DNA of 64,000 nt from Micromonospora luteifusca (GCF_016907275.1 NZ_JAFBBP010000001.1:682001-746000), one strand, 5' to 3'; positions 26,747 to 37,497 are shown, counted from the stretch's first letter. Made by a program: numbers and translations. Notes: generated from the letters alone by a model not told the origin.

Positions 26747-27804
26747 ACTGGCTCCCCTCCGTCCCATGCTCGGCGTAACAGGTCCTCGAGGTTCTCCCGA
26801 GTGACCGGCGTCGGGTTGTTCGGCGGCACGGCCGCCAGGACCGCGTCGACGGCAGCCGGGATGTCGGTCTCGCGCAGCCCGTAGTCCCGCAGGGCGCGAG
26901 GTGCCGCCACCTGCTCCCGCAGGCGCTGCAACCCCTCCAGCGCGGACGCCGCACCGAAGGCCGCCGCCATCCGCTGCCCGCTGGTGGGAACCGACGGTAC
27001 GTTGAGCGCGAGGACGTACGGCAGCACCACGGCGTGGGTCTGCGCGTGCGGGAGGTTGTACATCCCGCCGAGCACGTGGCAGATCCTGTGGTGCAGCCCG
27101 GAGCCGGCGGAGGCGAACGCCACGGCGGCCAGGTAGGCCCCGTACAGCGTCTGTTCGCGCCCCGCGATGCCCTGCGGTTCGCGCACGACCTCGGGGAGCC
27201 CCTGGCTTAGGGCGCGGATGCCCTCCACCGCGAGTGCCTGGTCGATCGGGTCGACCCGCGGCGCCCACATCGAGTCGACACAGTGCGCCAGCGCGTTCAG
27301 CCCGGAGGCCACGCTCAGCGGCACCGGCAGGGACAGCAGCAGGCTGGCGTCGTAGACGACAGACCGTGGCAACACGCGGGCGTCGACCCCGGTGGTCTTG
27401 CGGCCACCCTCGGTCAGCCCCCAGACGTTGGTGGCCTCCGAGCCCGCGTACGTGGTCGGAACGGCGACGATCGGCAGCCCGGTGGTCAGCGCCACCGCCT
27501 TGGCCAGGCCGGTGGTGGAACCGCCACCGATGCTGACGACGACGTCGACGTCGTGCTTCTCGGCGACCATGCGCGCCCGCTCGGCGACGTCGGTGGGCAC
27601 GTGCATCACCACCTCGTCGTGGCGCACCGCGGCCGGCAGGGCGGCCACCAACGGGTCGGCCAGCGCTCTGTTCGCTGCCGTGGCGATCACCATCGGGCGG
27701 GTGGCGCCGAGCCGAGCCACCTCGTCGGCCACGTGACCTGCCGCCTGGTACGACGCGAACACCACCCGCTGCGGCAGCGTCTCGTGCGTGAAGCTGACCG
27801 TCAC
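26743..27804 (-). CDS. maleylacetate reductase
   Basis: 353-aa iron-containing-alcohol-dehydrogenase-family protein. The NAD-binding [16 protein letters not shown] and [15 protein letters not shown] are present, with the metal/active-site region [13 protein letters not shown] and [12 protein letters not shown]. This pattern and the size match maleylacetate reductases, which reduce maleylacetate to 3-oxoadipate in the hydroxyquinol branch of aromatic degradation. The gene is coupled to the dioxygenase, the enzyme making its substrate, which strengthens the call. Confidence 0.9.
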   Translation of the reverse strand: MTVSFTHETLPQRVVFASYQAAGHVADEVARLGATRPMVIATAANRALADPLVAALPAAVRHDEVVMHVPTDVAERARMVAEKHDVDVVVSIGGGSTTGLAKAVALTTGLPIVAVPTTYAGSEATNVWGLTEGGRKTTGVDARVLPRSVVYDASLLLSLPVPLSVASGLNALAHCVDSMWAPRVDPIDQALAVEGIRALSQGLPEVVREPQGIAGREQTLYGAYLAAVAFASAGSGLHHRICHVLGGMYNLPHAQTHAVVLPYVLALNVPSVPTSGQRMAAAFGAASALEGLQRLREQVAAPRALRDYGLRETDIPAAVDAVLAAVPPNNPTPVTRENLEDLLRRAWDGGEPV

Positions 27805-27829
27805 GCCGCACCGCCCCGGCCGAGGTCGG

Positions 27830-28720
27830 TCACCTCAGCCCCGGGTGGAGCAGGTCGTCGAGGCCGATACGCGTGAGGAATTCGGCGCGGATCCGGTCGG
27901 CGACCACGCTCACGACCTCCGAGCCGTCGTCGGCGGGGTCGATGTGGACGCGGAACGGCCGCTTGCCGTGCGGCGTCTGGACGATCCGCACGACCGCCGC
28001 GGCGACCTCGGCGACGTCGGCGTCCGGCGGCGCGAGTTCCGCCAGCCGCTGCGAGACCTGCTCCATGAGGCCCGCGTAGCGCTCGTCGTACGCCTTGACG
28101 GTCGCCTCGTCCGCCGGGCGGCCACTGTGGGCGAAGTGGTTCGTGCCGTGGGTGAAGGAGCCCGGTACGACGATGCTGGTCTCGATGTTGAAGCGGGCCA
28201 GCTCGGCGGCGTAGCTGATGGCCAGGGCGTCCATGCCGGCCTTCGCCGCGAAGTACGGGCCCAGGTACGGCGGGGTGCCGCCCCGGGTGCTGCTGGAACC
28301 GATCCAGACCACGAGGCCGTTGCCGCGTGCACGCATGTGCGGCAGGGCCGCCCGGTTCACCCGTTGTGTGCCGAGCACGTTGATGTCGTAGACGTGGGCG
28401 ATCTCCTCGGGGGTGAACGCCTCGGTCGGCCCGGTGACCATGTGCCCGGCGTTGTGGACCAGGACGTCGAGCGCACCGTGCGCAGCGATGATTTTCGCAA
28501 CGGCGACGTCGGCGGACGCCTGCGACTGCACGTCGAGTTCGATGGTGCGCAGGTCGACGTTGTGGTGGTCGGAGAAGGCCGCGGCCTCGGCGACCGCCGC
28601 CGCGTTGCGGTCGGTGGTGGCGCGCATGCTGGCGTAGACGGTGTGGCCGGCGCGGGCGAGCGCCCTGGCGGTCAGCGCGCCGAAGCCGCTGGAAGCGCCG
28701 GTGATCAGTACGACGGACAT
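27830..28720 (-). CDS. SDR-family oxidoreductase
   Basis: 296-aa classical short-chain dehydrogenase. Cofactor motif TGASSGFGALTARALA, NAG motif LVHNAGHM, catalytic Ser in WIGSSSTRGG, and the YxxxK motif as YFAAKAGMDAL. The ATG at 28720 follows GGAG; the much longer open frame upstream is an overlap with the ADH gene and is rejected. It lies 25 bp upstream of the maleylacetate reductase and 41 bp downstream of the alcohol dehydrogenase, so it is in their operon, but its substrate in the pathway is not evident. Confidence 0.88.
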   Translation of the reverse strand: MSVVLITGASSGFGALTARALARAGHTVYASMRATTDRNAAAVAEAAAFSDHHNVDLRTIELDVQSQASADVAVAKIIAAHGALDVLVHNAGHMVTGPTEAFTPEEIAHVYDINVLGTQRVNRAALPHMRARGNGLVVWIGSSSTRGGTPPYLGPYFAAKAGMDALAISYAAELARFNIETSIVVPGSFTHGTNHFAHSGRPADEATVKAYDERYAGLMEQVSQRLAELAPPDADVAEVAAAVVRIVQTPHGKRPFRVHIDPADDGSEVVSVVADRIRAEFLTRIGLDDLLHPGLR

Positions 28721-28761
28721 GAGAGGTGGGCTCCTTCGTTCGTTGCTGCTGTCCCTGGGGG

Positions 28762-29769
28762 TCAGAAGACGATGACGCTGCGGCCGTGCGCTGTCCCCGA
28801 CGCCATGGCCGCCAGGGTGGCCGGTGCCTGGTCGAGGGAGACGCGGGTGATCTCGGGGAGGATCCCGTGCGCGGCGGAGAAGGCGAGGGTGTCGCGGAGG
28901 TCGTGCGGCGACCCGGACGGGTTGGCCATCACGTGCAGTCGGTTGAGGACCATCGGCTGACTGGGCAGGCTCAGCGGGGTGTTGTCGTAGCCGCAGAGCA
29001 CCAGCGTGCCGTCCGGGGCGAGCCCGCCGAACGCGGCCGCCGCGGCCGCGGTGGTGGGCGCGGCGTTGAGGATCACGTTCGCCCCGCCGTCCCAGTCCTT
29101 CAGCGCCGCGGCGGGGTCCTGCTCGCTGGACACGATGAACTTTTCCGCGCCGAGCGACAACGCCTGCTCCTCGGCCCGGCGGGAGTGCCCCAGGACCGCG
29201 ACGCGAGCGCCCATCGCGACGGCGTAGCGGATCGCCAGCGCTCCGATGCCACCCGAGCCGATGACGGCCACCCGTGACTCCGGGCGGGTCCCGGCCTGCC
29301 GAAGCCCGTTGAACGCCGTGATACCCGCGCACATCAGCGGCGCCGCCGCGACCGGGTCCAGTCCGGCCGGCAGCGGAGTCACGAAACCCGCTTTCAACAC
29401 CGCGAACTCGGCGTACCCGCCGTCGACGACGATGCCGGTGATCCGCTTCGCCGGGCAGAGGATCTGGTCACCGCGTACGCAGTAGTCGCAGTGCCCGCAC
29501 GAGTCGGCCAGGAACTGCGCCCCCACCGCCGTACCCACCGCCGGGAAGGTGACCCCCTCCCCCACCGCCTCGACGACACCGGTGATCTCGTGACCCGGCA
29601 CCACGGGAAAACGAGCGAACGGAAAGTGGCCGCGGACCAGGTTCAGGTCGGTGAAACACACCCCACAGGCGGTCATCCGGACCAGGACCTCGCCGGGTCC
29701 GGGGGTGGGCACGTCACGTTCGACGAGCGACAACGGGGCGTCGATTCCGGTTGCGACAGCAGCATGCAT
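28762..29769 (-). CDS. zinc-dependent alcohol dehydrogenase
   Basis: 335-aa medium-chain dehydrogenase. Catalytic zinc site CGVCFTDLNLVRG and GHEITGVVEAVGEGV; structural zinc Cys cluster in CGHCDYCVRGDQILC; NAD(P) loop GSGGIGALAIRYA. The ATG at 29769 has AAGGAG in front. First gene of the run ADH-SDR-maleylacetate reductase-dioxygenase. It probably oxidises an alcohol precursor feeding the ring-cleavage genes, but this is only context. Confidence 0.9.
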   Translation of the reverse strand: MHAAVATGIDAPLSLVERDVPTPGPGEVLVRMTACGVCFTDLNLVRGHFPFARFPVVPGHEITGVVEAVGEGVTFPAVGTAVGAQFLADSCGHCDYCVRGDQILCPAKRITGIVVDGGYAEFAVLKAGFVTPLPAGLDPVAAAPLMCAGITAFNGLRQAGTRPESRVAVIGSGGIGALAIRYAVAMGARVAVLGHSRRAEEQALSLGAEKFIVSSEQDPAAALKDWDGGANVILNAAPTTAAAAAAFGGLAPDGTLVLCGYDNTPLSLPSQPMVLNRLHVMANPSGSPHDLRDTLAFSAAHGILPEITRVSLDQAPATLAAMASGTAHGRSVIVF

Positions 29770-29832
29770 GGTTGATTGCTCCTTCTGAGTCGGTCGATCG
29801 GCCGCCCCGTCGAGCGGCCGGCGTCGGGCAGC

Positions 29833-29860
29833 GGCGGCGCGTCGCGTGGGACGCGCCGCC
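29833..29860 (-). terminator. 11-bp hairpin between hydrolase and ADH genes
   Basis: GGCGGCGCGTC (29833-29843) and GACGCGCCGCC (29850-29860) pair perfectly around GCGTGG. It lies 72 bp past the stop of the minus-strand hydrolase and upstream of ADH, so it separates two transcripts or attenuates read-through. Confidence 0.6.
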
Positions 29861-29931
29861 GTGGTGCGACGGTGGCGGGCGGGAGCGGGGATCGCCTCCG
29901 GCCCGGCCACCGTGTGCCGTCCCTCAGTCCG

Positions 29932-31178
<1,247 letters not shown>

Positions 31179-31688
31179 ATGCAGCACCCTCGGGCCGCCC
31201 GGGGCGTGTCCTGGGCGCGTAGGGACGACTACCGCTCCACGGCTTTCACGACCCCCCGCACGGAATCCTCGATGCACGGCGAGACCGTCATCGCGGCGTC
31301 GCCGGAACGGGTGTACGCACACCTGGTCGACGTCTCTAGGTGGCCCGACTGGCTTCCCGGGGTACGACGCGCGCACGCTCCGAACGGGATTCGGCTTGGC
31401 GCGGCGTTCGAGATCGAGATGTACGGGATCCGCCTGGAGGCCGTGGTGCCCGAGTACGAGCTCAACACCCGGTTCGGTTGGATCGGTTCCTCGCCGAACA
31501 TGAGCATCTACCAGGCGTGGGACCTCGTCCCGTTCCCGCCGGGTACGCAGGTGGTCGCGCGGAAGGTCGAGCGGGAGCTCACGACGGTGGTGGTGGGCAA
31601 CTCGCGGGTGGAGGAGCTCTACTACGCCCACCAGGACGCGCTACTGCGACTGAAGGAGGTGGCGGAGGCTGGCGGGCCGTCGGCGTGA
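31179..31688 (+). CDS. SRPBCC-family (START-like) ligand-binding protein
   Basis: 169-aa protein of the polyketide cyclase/dehydrase SRPBCC fold: the entry strand and helix read ETVIAASPERVYAHLVDVSRWPDWLPGV, followed by beta strands and the long C-terminal helix (YAHQDALLRLKEVAEA). Such domains bind hydrophobic ligands in a deep cavity. ATG at 31179 has GGAG 7 bp upstream; an internal ATG at 31272 is an alternative start that begins directly at the domain. Role unknown; it lies between the hydrolase and the LAL regulator. Confidence 0.75.
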   Translation: MQHPRAARGVSWARRDDYRSTAFTTPRTESSMHGETVIAASPERVYAHLVDVSRWPDWLPGVRRAHAPNGIRLGAAFEIEMYGIRLEAVVPEYELNTRFGWIGSSPNMSIYQAWDLVPFPPGTQVVARKVERELTTVVVGNSRVEELYYAHQDALLRLKEVAEAGGPSA

Positions 31689-31727
31689 GGGTCATTGCCG
31701 GGTACGCGACGGCACCTCGTCCGGACG

Positions 31728-34523
31728 CTACAGTCCGGGCGCCTGTCCGATCCCTCCGTCCGCGTCCTCGCTCAGTGCCGCGAGCGCGTCCCGGAGCGCG
31801 GCCCGGGAGGTGATGCCCAGTTTGGGGAAGATCTGGTACAGGTGGGTGCCGACCGTCCGGTGCGAGAGGAACAGCTTCTCGCCGATCTGTTTGTTCGTCA
31901 GACCAGAAGCCGCCAGTTCCGCGATCTCCCGTTCCTGATGGGTGAGCACGGCAGTGCGTCGATCGTTTCTCGGCTTCGCGAGGCCGGTGGCGCGCATCTC
32001 GTTGCTCGCCCGTTCGGCCCACGGCCGGGCGTCGAGCCGTTCGAAGGTCGCCAGGGCCGCCCGGAGTTGGGCCCGGGACTTCGCCGTCGCTCTGGAGCGG
32101 CGCAACCGCTCCCCGTACGCCAGACGTACCCGGGCCAGGTCGAACGGCCAACGCTCGATGTCGGGCAGCGCCAACGCCGCCTCGAAGAGCTCCTCGGCAC
32201 GGTCGTCCGGGGCGGTGAAGGCTGACGCCGCCGCGCTGAGCAGCGCGAGCCGCGGCGACAACGAGCCGACGTTCGCCTCCCGGAGGCAGGCGGTGTGCGC
32301 CGCGGCCTCACGGACCCGGTTGGTCCGGACAGCCGCCTCCACCAGGTCCAGGCAGCCCCACAGGGCGTGCGGCACGTACGGCGCGAGCGTGCCCGCGGGA
32401 CTGACCAACGTCGCGTGCTGGTACGCGCTCTCGAAGTCCCCTCGCGCCAGGTCGTTCAGGCCCCGCACGTGGTAGGCGTAGAACTCCGCCGCCCGCGCGC
32501 CGCGGGGCACCGCGAAGCGCAGAATGCGGTCGGTCAACGCATCACAGGCCTCGGCGTCTCCCCGCGCGGCGGCGAGCAGCGCGTGGATGTACTGGAAGTA
32601 CCAGCCGAAGAATCCGAACCCGTGCTCGTCGCACAGTCGGATGCCCTCGTCCGCGAGGTCCGCGGCCTCGCCCCATCGCCCGCTGTGGTAGTCGTCCATG
32701 CAGAGGTGCAACAGCACGCCGAGGTGGCGGCGGGCCGGCGCGGCACTCTCCCGGCCGAGGCGGACAATTCGCCAGTCGGCCTCTCGACACGCCCCGAGCC
32801 GGTCCAGGTAGATGGCGGCGATGCCGACGCGGACGATCTCCGTAGGGTCGACCTCGGCGCCCGTACCGGCGACGAGCGCGTCGAGGCGGCCGGTCACCGC
32901 GTGCCCCGTGCGTGCCGGGTCGCTGAAGGTCGCGGCCATCACCGTGAGCAGCTCGGGCGCTGCGGGCGTCAGCCGGTTGAGCGCGGCGAAGAACGGCTCC
33001 CAACTGGTGGGCTCACCCGTGAAGAAGCAGAGCAGCAGGAGCGTGTACAACACGTCGATCAGTGCGTCGTCGTCGGCGTCGTAGCCGTGGTTACCCGCCT
33101 CGATGGCGCCGACCAGCAGTCGGTAGGCGGTCCGGACGTCGCCGTCGCTGTTGAGCAACAGGTGCACCGCGGCGGCCGTGGCGTACAACGAGCCACCTGG
33201 GCTGACCCGACGAGCATCGTCCAACAGTTGCGAGGCGTTGGTGAGTTCGCCGCTGGCGTCGGCGCCGATGTAGGCGGCCTGCGCCAGCCGTCGACCGCGC
33301 TCGACGGGCTCCGGTGTCAGGTCGGCGGAACGGGTCAACGACGCGACGGCGCCCACGGCGTCGCCGCGGCGCATGATCTGGTGCGCGGCCTGTTCCAGCA
33401 GCGCGGCGACCCCCTCGTCCGGCCCGACCGCCGCCTCGCCGAGGTGCCATGCCCTGCGCTCCGGCTGCCCGACGAGTGTCCGGGCGAGGGCGCGGTGCGC
33501 CCAGCGCAGTTCACCACTGGTGGCCACCTCGACGACCGCCGACTCGATCAGGGGGTGCCGGAAGGCGAGGTGATGTGTGCTGCTGTGGACCCGGACCAAC
33601 TGGTCGCGCTCCGCCGGTTCGAGATCATCGAGGTCGTGGTCGCTCGCCGCATCGAGGAGCACGCCGAGTTCGCCCGTACCGCTCAACGCGCCTAGCAGCA
33701 GCAGCCGGCGGCAGGCCTCGGGCAGTCGGGACACCCGCGTCGCGAAGAGTGCCTGCAGCCGTCGGGTCAGTGGCAGGACGGCCGGCAGGGGGGCCTCGGC
33801 GAGACGTTGCCGCCCGCTCAACGCGGAGGGCAACTCCAGGAGGGCGAGCGGGTTCCCCCGAGCCTCCGAGAGCAACCGTCGCCGGACCGCCGGGGCGACC
33901 TCGGGAAAACGTTTGTTGATCAGTTCGCTGGCGGCGTCCGGCCGCAGGGGCCGCAGTTCGAGTTCGGGGATTCCGCCCTGCTCGAAGAAGCTCGCGGTGT
34001 GCGACCGGGTCGCGCCCAGAAAGCCCACGCTGGTGCCCACCAGCCGGCGCGCGACGAACCCGAGCACCGCCGAACTGGACCGGTCGAGCCACGGGAGGTC
34101 GTCGACGATGAGCAGCAGCGGCTGGGCCGTGGCCATGGAGCGGAGCAGGAGCAGTACCGCGTTGGACACCAGCAACCGGCCCGGCGGCGGGCCGCTGCCG
34201 AACCCGAGCGCCACCTGGAGCGCCTCATTGTGCACGCCCGGGAGTTCGGCGAAGGCGTCATAGAGCGGAAACAACAGCTGGTTCAAGCCGGAATAGCTGA
34301 TGTCCGCCTCGAACTCCACCCCGGCCGCCCGGAGCACGCGCATCCCCGTCTCCGTGGCCGACTCCGCGACCGCGTCGAGCAGCGCCGTCTTGCCCACCCC
34401 GGGCTCTCCGGACACCAGCATCGACCCGCCGTTGACCATCGCCTGGCGCAGGAAAGTGCAGGCCACGGCGAGTTCTTCGGCACGGCCGATCAACGACCAC
34501 GTCGGCGTTTCGGATCGATTCAT
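31728..34523 (-). CDS. LAL-type LuxR regulator with AAA ATPase domain
   Basis: 931-aa large ATP-binding LuxR-family regulator. N-terminal ATPase: Walker A GEPGVGKTALLDAV, Walker B LLLIVDDLPWLDRSS; a long helical/TPR-like middle (about 300-850); C-terminal HTH of the LuxR type with LTHQEREIAELAASGLTNKQ and LFLSHRTVGTHLYQIFPKL. LALs usually activate pathway operons. ATG at 34523 has GGAGG at the right distance; the GTG at 34532 overlaps that site. Its targets may be the aromatic cassette (26-30 kb) or genes elsewhere; no sequence evidence decides. Confidence 0.92.
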   Translation of the reverse strand: MNRSETPTWSLIGRAEELAVACTFLRQAMVNGGSMLVSGEPGVGKTALLDAVAESATETGMRVLRAAGVEFEADISYSGLNQLLFPLYDAFAELPGVHNEALQVALGFGSGPPPGRLLVSNAVLLLLRSMATAQPLLLIVDDLPWLDRSSSAVLGFVARRLVGTSVGFLGATRSHTASFFEQGGIPELELRPLRPDAASELINKRFPEVAPAVRRRLLSEARGNPLALLELPSALSGRQRLAEAPLPAVLPLTRRLQALFATRVSRLPEACRRLLLLGALSGTGELGVLLDAASDHDLDDLEPAERDQLVRVHSSTHHLAFRHPLIESAVVEVATSGELRWAHRALARTLVGQPERRAWHLGEAAVGPDEGVAALLEQAAHQIMRRGDAVGAVASLTRSADLTPEPVERGRRLAQAAYIGADASGELTNASQLLDDARRVSPGGSLYATAAAVHLLLNSDGDVRTAYRLLVGAIEAGNHGYDADDDALIDVLYTLLLLCFFTGEPTSWEPFFAALNRLTPAAPELLTVMAATFSDPARTGHAVTGRLDALVAGTGAEVDPTEIVRVGIAAIYLDRLGACREADWRIVRLGRESAAPARRHLGVLLHLCMDDYHSGRWGEAADLADEGIRLCDEHGFGFFGWYFQYIHALLAAARGDAEACDALTDRILRFAVPRGARAAEFYAYHVRGLNDLARGDFESAYQHATLVSPAGTLAPYVPHALWGCLDLVEAAVRTNRVREAAAHTACLREANVGSLSPRLALLSAAASAFTAPDDRAEELFEAALALPDIERWPFDLARVRLAYGERLRRSRATAKSRAQLRAALATFERLDARPWAERASNEMRATGLAKPRNDRRTAVLTHQEREIAELAASGLTNKQIGEKLFLSHRTVGTHLYQIFPKLGITSRAALRDALAALSEDADGGIGQAPGL

Positions 34524-34631
34524 GCCAGGCACCTCCTGACCGCGTTCCCAGGAAGATTCGCCGGCGGCGCGCCGGAATGGCCGATGCGCGGGGAACGCGC
34601 CGACCGGGCAACTCCGAGTCCCTGTACGCGG

Positions 34632-34671
34632 GCCAGGGCCGGCCTCCCATCCTGGAAGACCGGCCCTTGGC
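34632..34671 (-). terminator. hairpin downstream of wrbA
   Basis: GCCAGGGCCGG (34632-34642) pairs with 34660-34671 with a single bulged T, around a 17-nt loop. It is placed 86 bp past the wrbA stop on the same strand and upstream of the LAL gene. Confidence 0.45.
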
Positions 34672-34756
34672 CTACTGGGTGCTCGGAGCGACTCGAACCG
34701 CTGCCCACTGATCGTTCACGTCCGCTCGCGAGGCCGCCCGGCACCATCGGGGATCG

Positions 34757-35356
34757 TCAGCCGTTGAGCTTGCCGGCGATCTTGACGACCCGCTGCGCCA
34801 TGTGGTCGAGGGCGTTGAGCTGTGCGTCGCCCAACGGAGCGTCGTTGCTTCCGCCGGTGACGTGCGAGACGCCGTACGGGTTGCCGTCGCCGAACTTCAG
34901 CGGGTCGGTGTAGCCGGGGGCGACGACCAGACCGCCGAAGTGGTGGATCGTGTTGTAGAGCGCCAGGAGGGTCGACTCCTGGCCGCCGTGGGCGGTCATC
35001 GACGCGGTGAAGCCGGCGTACACCTTGTCGGCCAGCAGGCCCTGCCCCCACTGCGGGCCGAGGGTGTCGATGAACTGCTTCAGCTGGCTGGAGACGTTGC
35101 CGTAACGGGTGGGGGTGCCGAACAGCACCGCGTCGGCCCAGACCACGTCGTCGGCGGTCGCCTTCGGCTCGTTCTTCGTAGCGTCGAAGTGCTGGCTCCA
35201 GGCGGCGTTGGAGGCGATGGCCTCTGCCGGGGCAAGCTCGGGAACCTGACGCAGCCGCACCTCGGCGCCGGCCTTCTCGCCAGCCTCGGCGAGCCGCTTG
35301 GCCATGGCGTGGAGGGTGCCGGTCGAGGAGTAGTAAATGACGGAGAGCTTGGTCAT
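34757..35356 (-). CDS. wrbA: NAD(P)H:quinone oxidoreductase, WrbA type
   Basis: 199-aa flavodoxin-like quinone reductase. The FMN loop YYSSTGTLHAMAKRLAEAG starts the protein, followed by GTPTRYGNVSSQLKQFID, the flavin-contact signature of type IV quinone reductases, and YGVSHVTGGSN near the C-terminus. It reduces quinones by two electrons and so avoids semiquinone radicals. ATG at 35356 follows AAAGGAC. The upstream region carries three TTGCCG half-sites in overlapping dyads, implying tight control. No dedicated regulator is adjacent. Confidence 0.92.
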   Translation of the reverse strand: MTKLSVIYYSSTGTLHAMAKRLAEAGEKAGAEVRLRQVPELAPAEAIASNAAWSQHFDATKNEPKATADDVVWADAVLFGTPTRYGNVSSQLKQFIDTLGPQWGQGLLADKVYAGFTASMTAHGGQESTLLALYNTIHHFGGLVVAPGYTDPLKFGDGNPYGVSHVTGGSNDAPLGDAQLNALDHMAQRVVKIAGKLNG

Positions 35357-35370
35357 CGAAGTGGTCCTTT

Positions 35371-35408
35371 CGGCAAAGTATTTGCCGGCGATAAATTTGC
35401 GTCGGCAA
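35371..35408. promoter_or_regulatory. overlapping palindromes upstream of wrbA
   Basis: Two dyads share a half-site: CGGCAAA-GTA-TTTGCCG (35371-35387, perfect 7-bp arms) and TTGCCGGCG-9 bp-CGTCGGCAA (35382-35408, 8 of 9 match). They sit 15-52 bp upstream of the wrbA start, so a repressor could bind cooperatively over the promoter. Confidence 0.6.
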
Positions 35409-35494
35409 CAACTCGACTGTAGCAGCGGTAGCGAGGCGGTCGCCACCGGGCCCCGGCCTGGCCCCCCGAGTGCCGCAACAAGATCCACAAACCG

Positions 35495-35532
35495 CGAAGG
35501 CCGCACCGGGCAGATGCCCGATGCGGCCTTCG
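35495..35532 (-). terminator. strong two-part hairpin terminator
   Basis: An 11-bp outer stem (35495-35505 with 35522-35532) encloses, after one unpaired base per side, a 5-bp inner stem CGGGC-AGAT-GCCCG. It lies about 70 bp beyond the stop of the Gfo/Idh gene and upstream of wrbA, insulating the two units. Confidence 0.75.
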
Positions 35533-35600
35533 GTGCTCAGGCTCGACGCGCCTGAACTACTCAGCTGGACTGCCGACGTTCCCGGCCCGGCCTGCCCCGC

Positions 35601-36719
35601 TCAGTGTCCGTACGCGTCGTACGCCTTCCAGTCCTCGACCGGGGTGAGCGGAACAGGTGCGGGCCGCTCCACCACCGTCGTCAGCTCGATCCGCTGGCCT
35701 TCGGCTGCCGACCGGAGCAGGGTGGTCATCGTTTCCAGTACGTGCAGCGCGACATCGCCGCCAGCACGCGGCGGACGCTGACCGTCGGCCCTGACCAGGT
35801 CGATCAGACCGATGCCTCGGGACGACTCGGCGTAACCGGCCCGCGGTTCGAGAACACGCCATTCGCTACCACCGAGCGCGAAGAGGCGGACCGCACCGTC
35901 GAAGCGGTTCGGATCGGGTACGGCGAGCGTGCCGGTCTCCCCATGCACCTCGATCGGTGCGGCCGTCGTCGCGACGCCGTCGAAGCTCGTGGTGATGGTG
36001 GAGAGAGCACCGTTGGCGTGCTCGAGCACGCCGGTCACGTGGGTGTCCACCCCCGCCGGGATCCGCTGGCCGCTGCGCGGGCCGGAGCCGATGACGCGCT
36101 CGTCGCGCAGGCGGCTGGCGGCTCCGACCACCGCGCGGACCGGTCCGAGCAGGTGGATCAGCGCCGAGATGTAGTACGGCCCCATGTCGAGCAACGGGCC
36201 GCCGCCCGGGGCGTAGTAGAAGTCGGGGTTGGGATGCCAGCGTTCGTGCCCTGGCGTGACCATGACGGCGGACGCGGACATCGGGCGTCCGATGAGCCCG
36301 CCGTCGATCGCCGCCCGCGCCGTCTGCGTACCCGTCCCCAGCACGGTGTCCGGCGCGCATCCGACGTGGACGCCAGCCGATGCGGCCCGTTCGAGGATCG
36401 AGCGACCGTCGGGCAACGTCACGGCGAGCGGCTTCTCGACATACACGTTCTTGCCCGCGTCGATCGCGCCGAGCGAGATGTCGGCGTGCGCCGCAGGGAT
36501 CGTGAGGTTGAGCACCGTCTGCACGTCCGGGCAGGCGAGCAGGCGCTCGACGCTCAACGCCTCGGCGCCGGGAACCGTGGCCGCGACCGCAGCCGACCGG
36601 GAGGCGTCGAGGTCGGCCACTGCGGCGATGCTCACCGCGGGATGGTTCGCGAGTGTGTCCAGGTACGCGCGGGAGATGAACCCGAGACCTACGACGCCGA
36701 CGCGGTGCGGGTCGCCCAC
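35601..36719 (-). CDS. Gfo/Idh/MocA-family oxidoreductase
   Basis: 372-aa NAD(P)-dependent sugar or inositol dehydrogenase-like protein. The Rossmann motif GVVGLGFISRAYLDTL opens the protein; the family signature VEKPLAV with catalytic Lys is present, then LLDMGPYYISALIHLLGP in the C-terminal domain. GTG at 36719 has GGGGG upstream and overlaps the ThuA gene by 31 bp, so the two are coupled. Pairing with a ThuA protein is common in sugar catabolism, where they are thought to handle 3-keto sugars. Substrate not readable. Confidence 0.9.
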   Translation of the reverse strand: MGDPHRVGVVGLGFISRAYLDTLANHPAVSIAAVADLDASRSAAVAATVPGAEALSVERLLACPDVQTVLNLTIPAAHADISLGAIDAGKNVYVEKPLAVTLPDGRSILERAASAGVHVGCAPDTVLGTGTQTARAAIDGGLIGRPMSASAVMVTPGHERWHPNPDFYYAPGGGPLLDMGPYYISALIHLLGPVRAVVGAASRLRDERVIGSGPRSGQRIPAGVDTHVTGVLEHANGALSTITTSFDGVATTAAPIEVHGETGTLAVPDPNRFDGAVRLFALGGSEWRVLEPRAGYAESSRGIGLIDLVRADGQRPPRAGGDVALHVLETMTTLLRSAAEGQRIELTTVVERPAPVPLTPVEDWKAYDAYGH

Positions 36720-37399
36720 AGCATCCCCCTCTCGATGACGGTACGGACGCCTGCGTGCTCCAGCACGTCGAGGCTGTGTCCCGGGGTCGTCACGACAACG
36801 CGCCCGGCACCCCAGAGTCGGGTCCAGATCGCCGGCGAGGTGACCGGCCGGTGCCACGGATGCCACGCCTGCGTGGGGTGGGTCGTGACGGCCAGAACGT
36901 CGATCAGGTCATCGTGCAGCACCCAGTACTGCTCGGTGACCAGGTCGAAATCCTCGATCCCCGCGGTGATCGGATGCTCCCGGCCGAGGTCGGTGATGCG
37001 CACCGTGTGCGGCAGAAAGTTGTCCTCCGCGCCGCCGTGCCGCTCGCACGGCTCCTTACCCGGATGCGTGGCGAACTGGCCGCCCACCAGATGCAGGTAC
37101 TCGGAGGACGCGCGGAACGAGTCCACGATGCCGCCGTGCCAACCGGTGAAGCCCGTACCGGCGATGACCGCCGCGCTGAGGCCCGCCGATTGCTCCGAGG
37201 TGATCTGCGACATCGTCACGCACTGCACCACGAGGTCGGTGGCGGCCATCTCGGCGGCGTCGGCGTAGATCTCCGCCGACTCCTCGACCCGCACGGCATA
37301 GCCGCTACGTTCGAGGAAGGGGATGAACAACTCCGTCGCCTTGACCGGCTGGTGCCCCTCCCACCCGCCCCGAACCACCAGTGCTCTCTGCTGCGCCAC
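36689..37399 (-). CDS. ThuA-domain protein (trehalose-utilisation type)
   Basis: 236-aa glutamine-amidotransferase-like ThuA protein: ALVVRGGWEGHQPVKATELF at the N-terminus, GFTGWHGGIVDSFR with the conserved Trp-His-Gly-Gly, and GREHPITAGIEDF, WHRPVTSPAIWTRLWGAGRV. ThuA with a Gfo/Idh partner is tied to disaccharide oxidation in rhizobia; the exact chemistry is unsettled. First gene of the two-gene operon; an inverted repeat lies about 100 bp upstream. Confidence 0.88.
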   Translation of the reverse strand: MAQQRALVVRGGWEGHQPVKATELFIPFLERSGYAVRVEESAEIYADAAEMAATDLVVQCVTMSQITSEQSAGLSAAVIAGTGFTGWHGGIVDSFRASSEYLHLVGGQFATHPGKEPCERHGGAEDNFLPHTVRITDLGREHPITAGIEDFDLVTEQYWVLHDDLIDVLAVTTHPTQAWHPWHRPVTSPAIWTRLWGAGRVVVTTPGHSLDVLEHAGVRTVIERGMLWATRTASAS

Positions 37400-37497
37400 C
37401 CTCGCTCCCTCCCACGGTCGGTCACCACCGGGCTGGCCGTTCCCGCCCCGGCGACGTGCCGCCGATGCCCGTACCGGTCGAGCACCGAAACCGTACT

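Noticed and set aside
25853..27811. 652-codon frame that would fuse an N-terminal domain to the dioxygenase
   Set aside because: The N-terminal 350 codons overlap the maleylacetate reductase gene out of frame; the dioxygenase has its own ATG at 26746 with GGAGGGG.
27830..29332. 500-codon frame suggesting an SDR with a long N-terminal extension
   Set aside because: The extension is an out-of-frame reading of the ADH gene; the SDR cofactor motif begins right at the ATG at 28720.
32295..33695. 466-codon plus-strand frame
   Set aside because: Antisense to the LAL regulator, which has Walker and HTH motifs.
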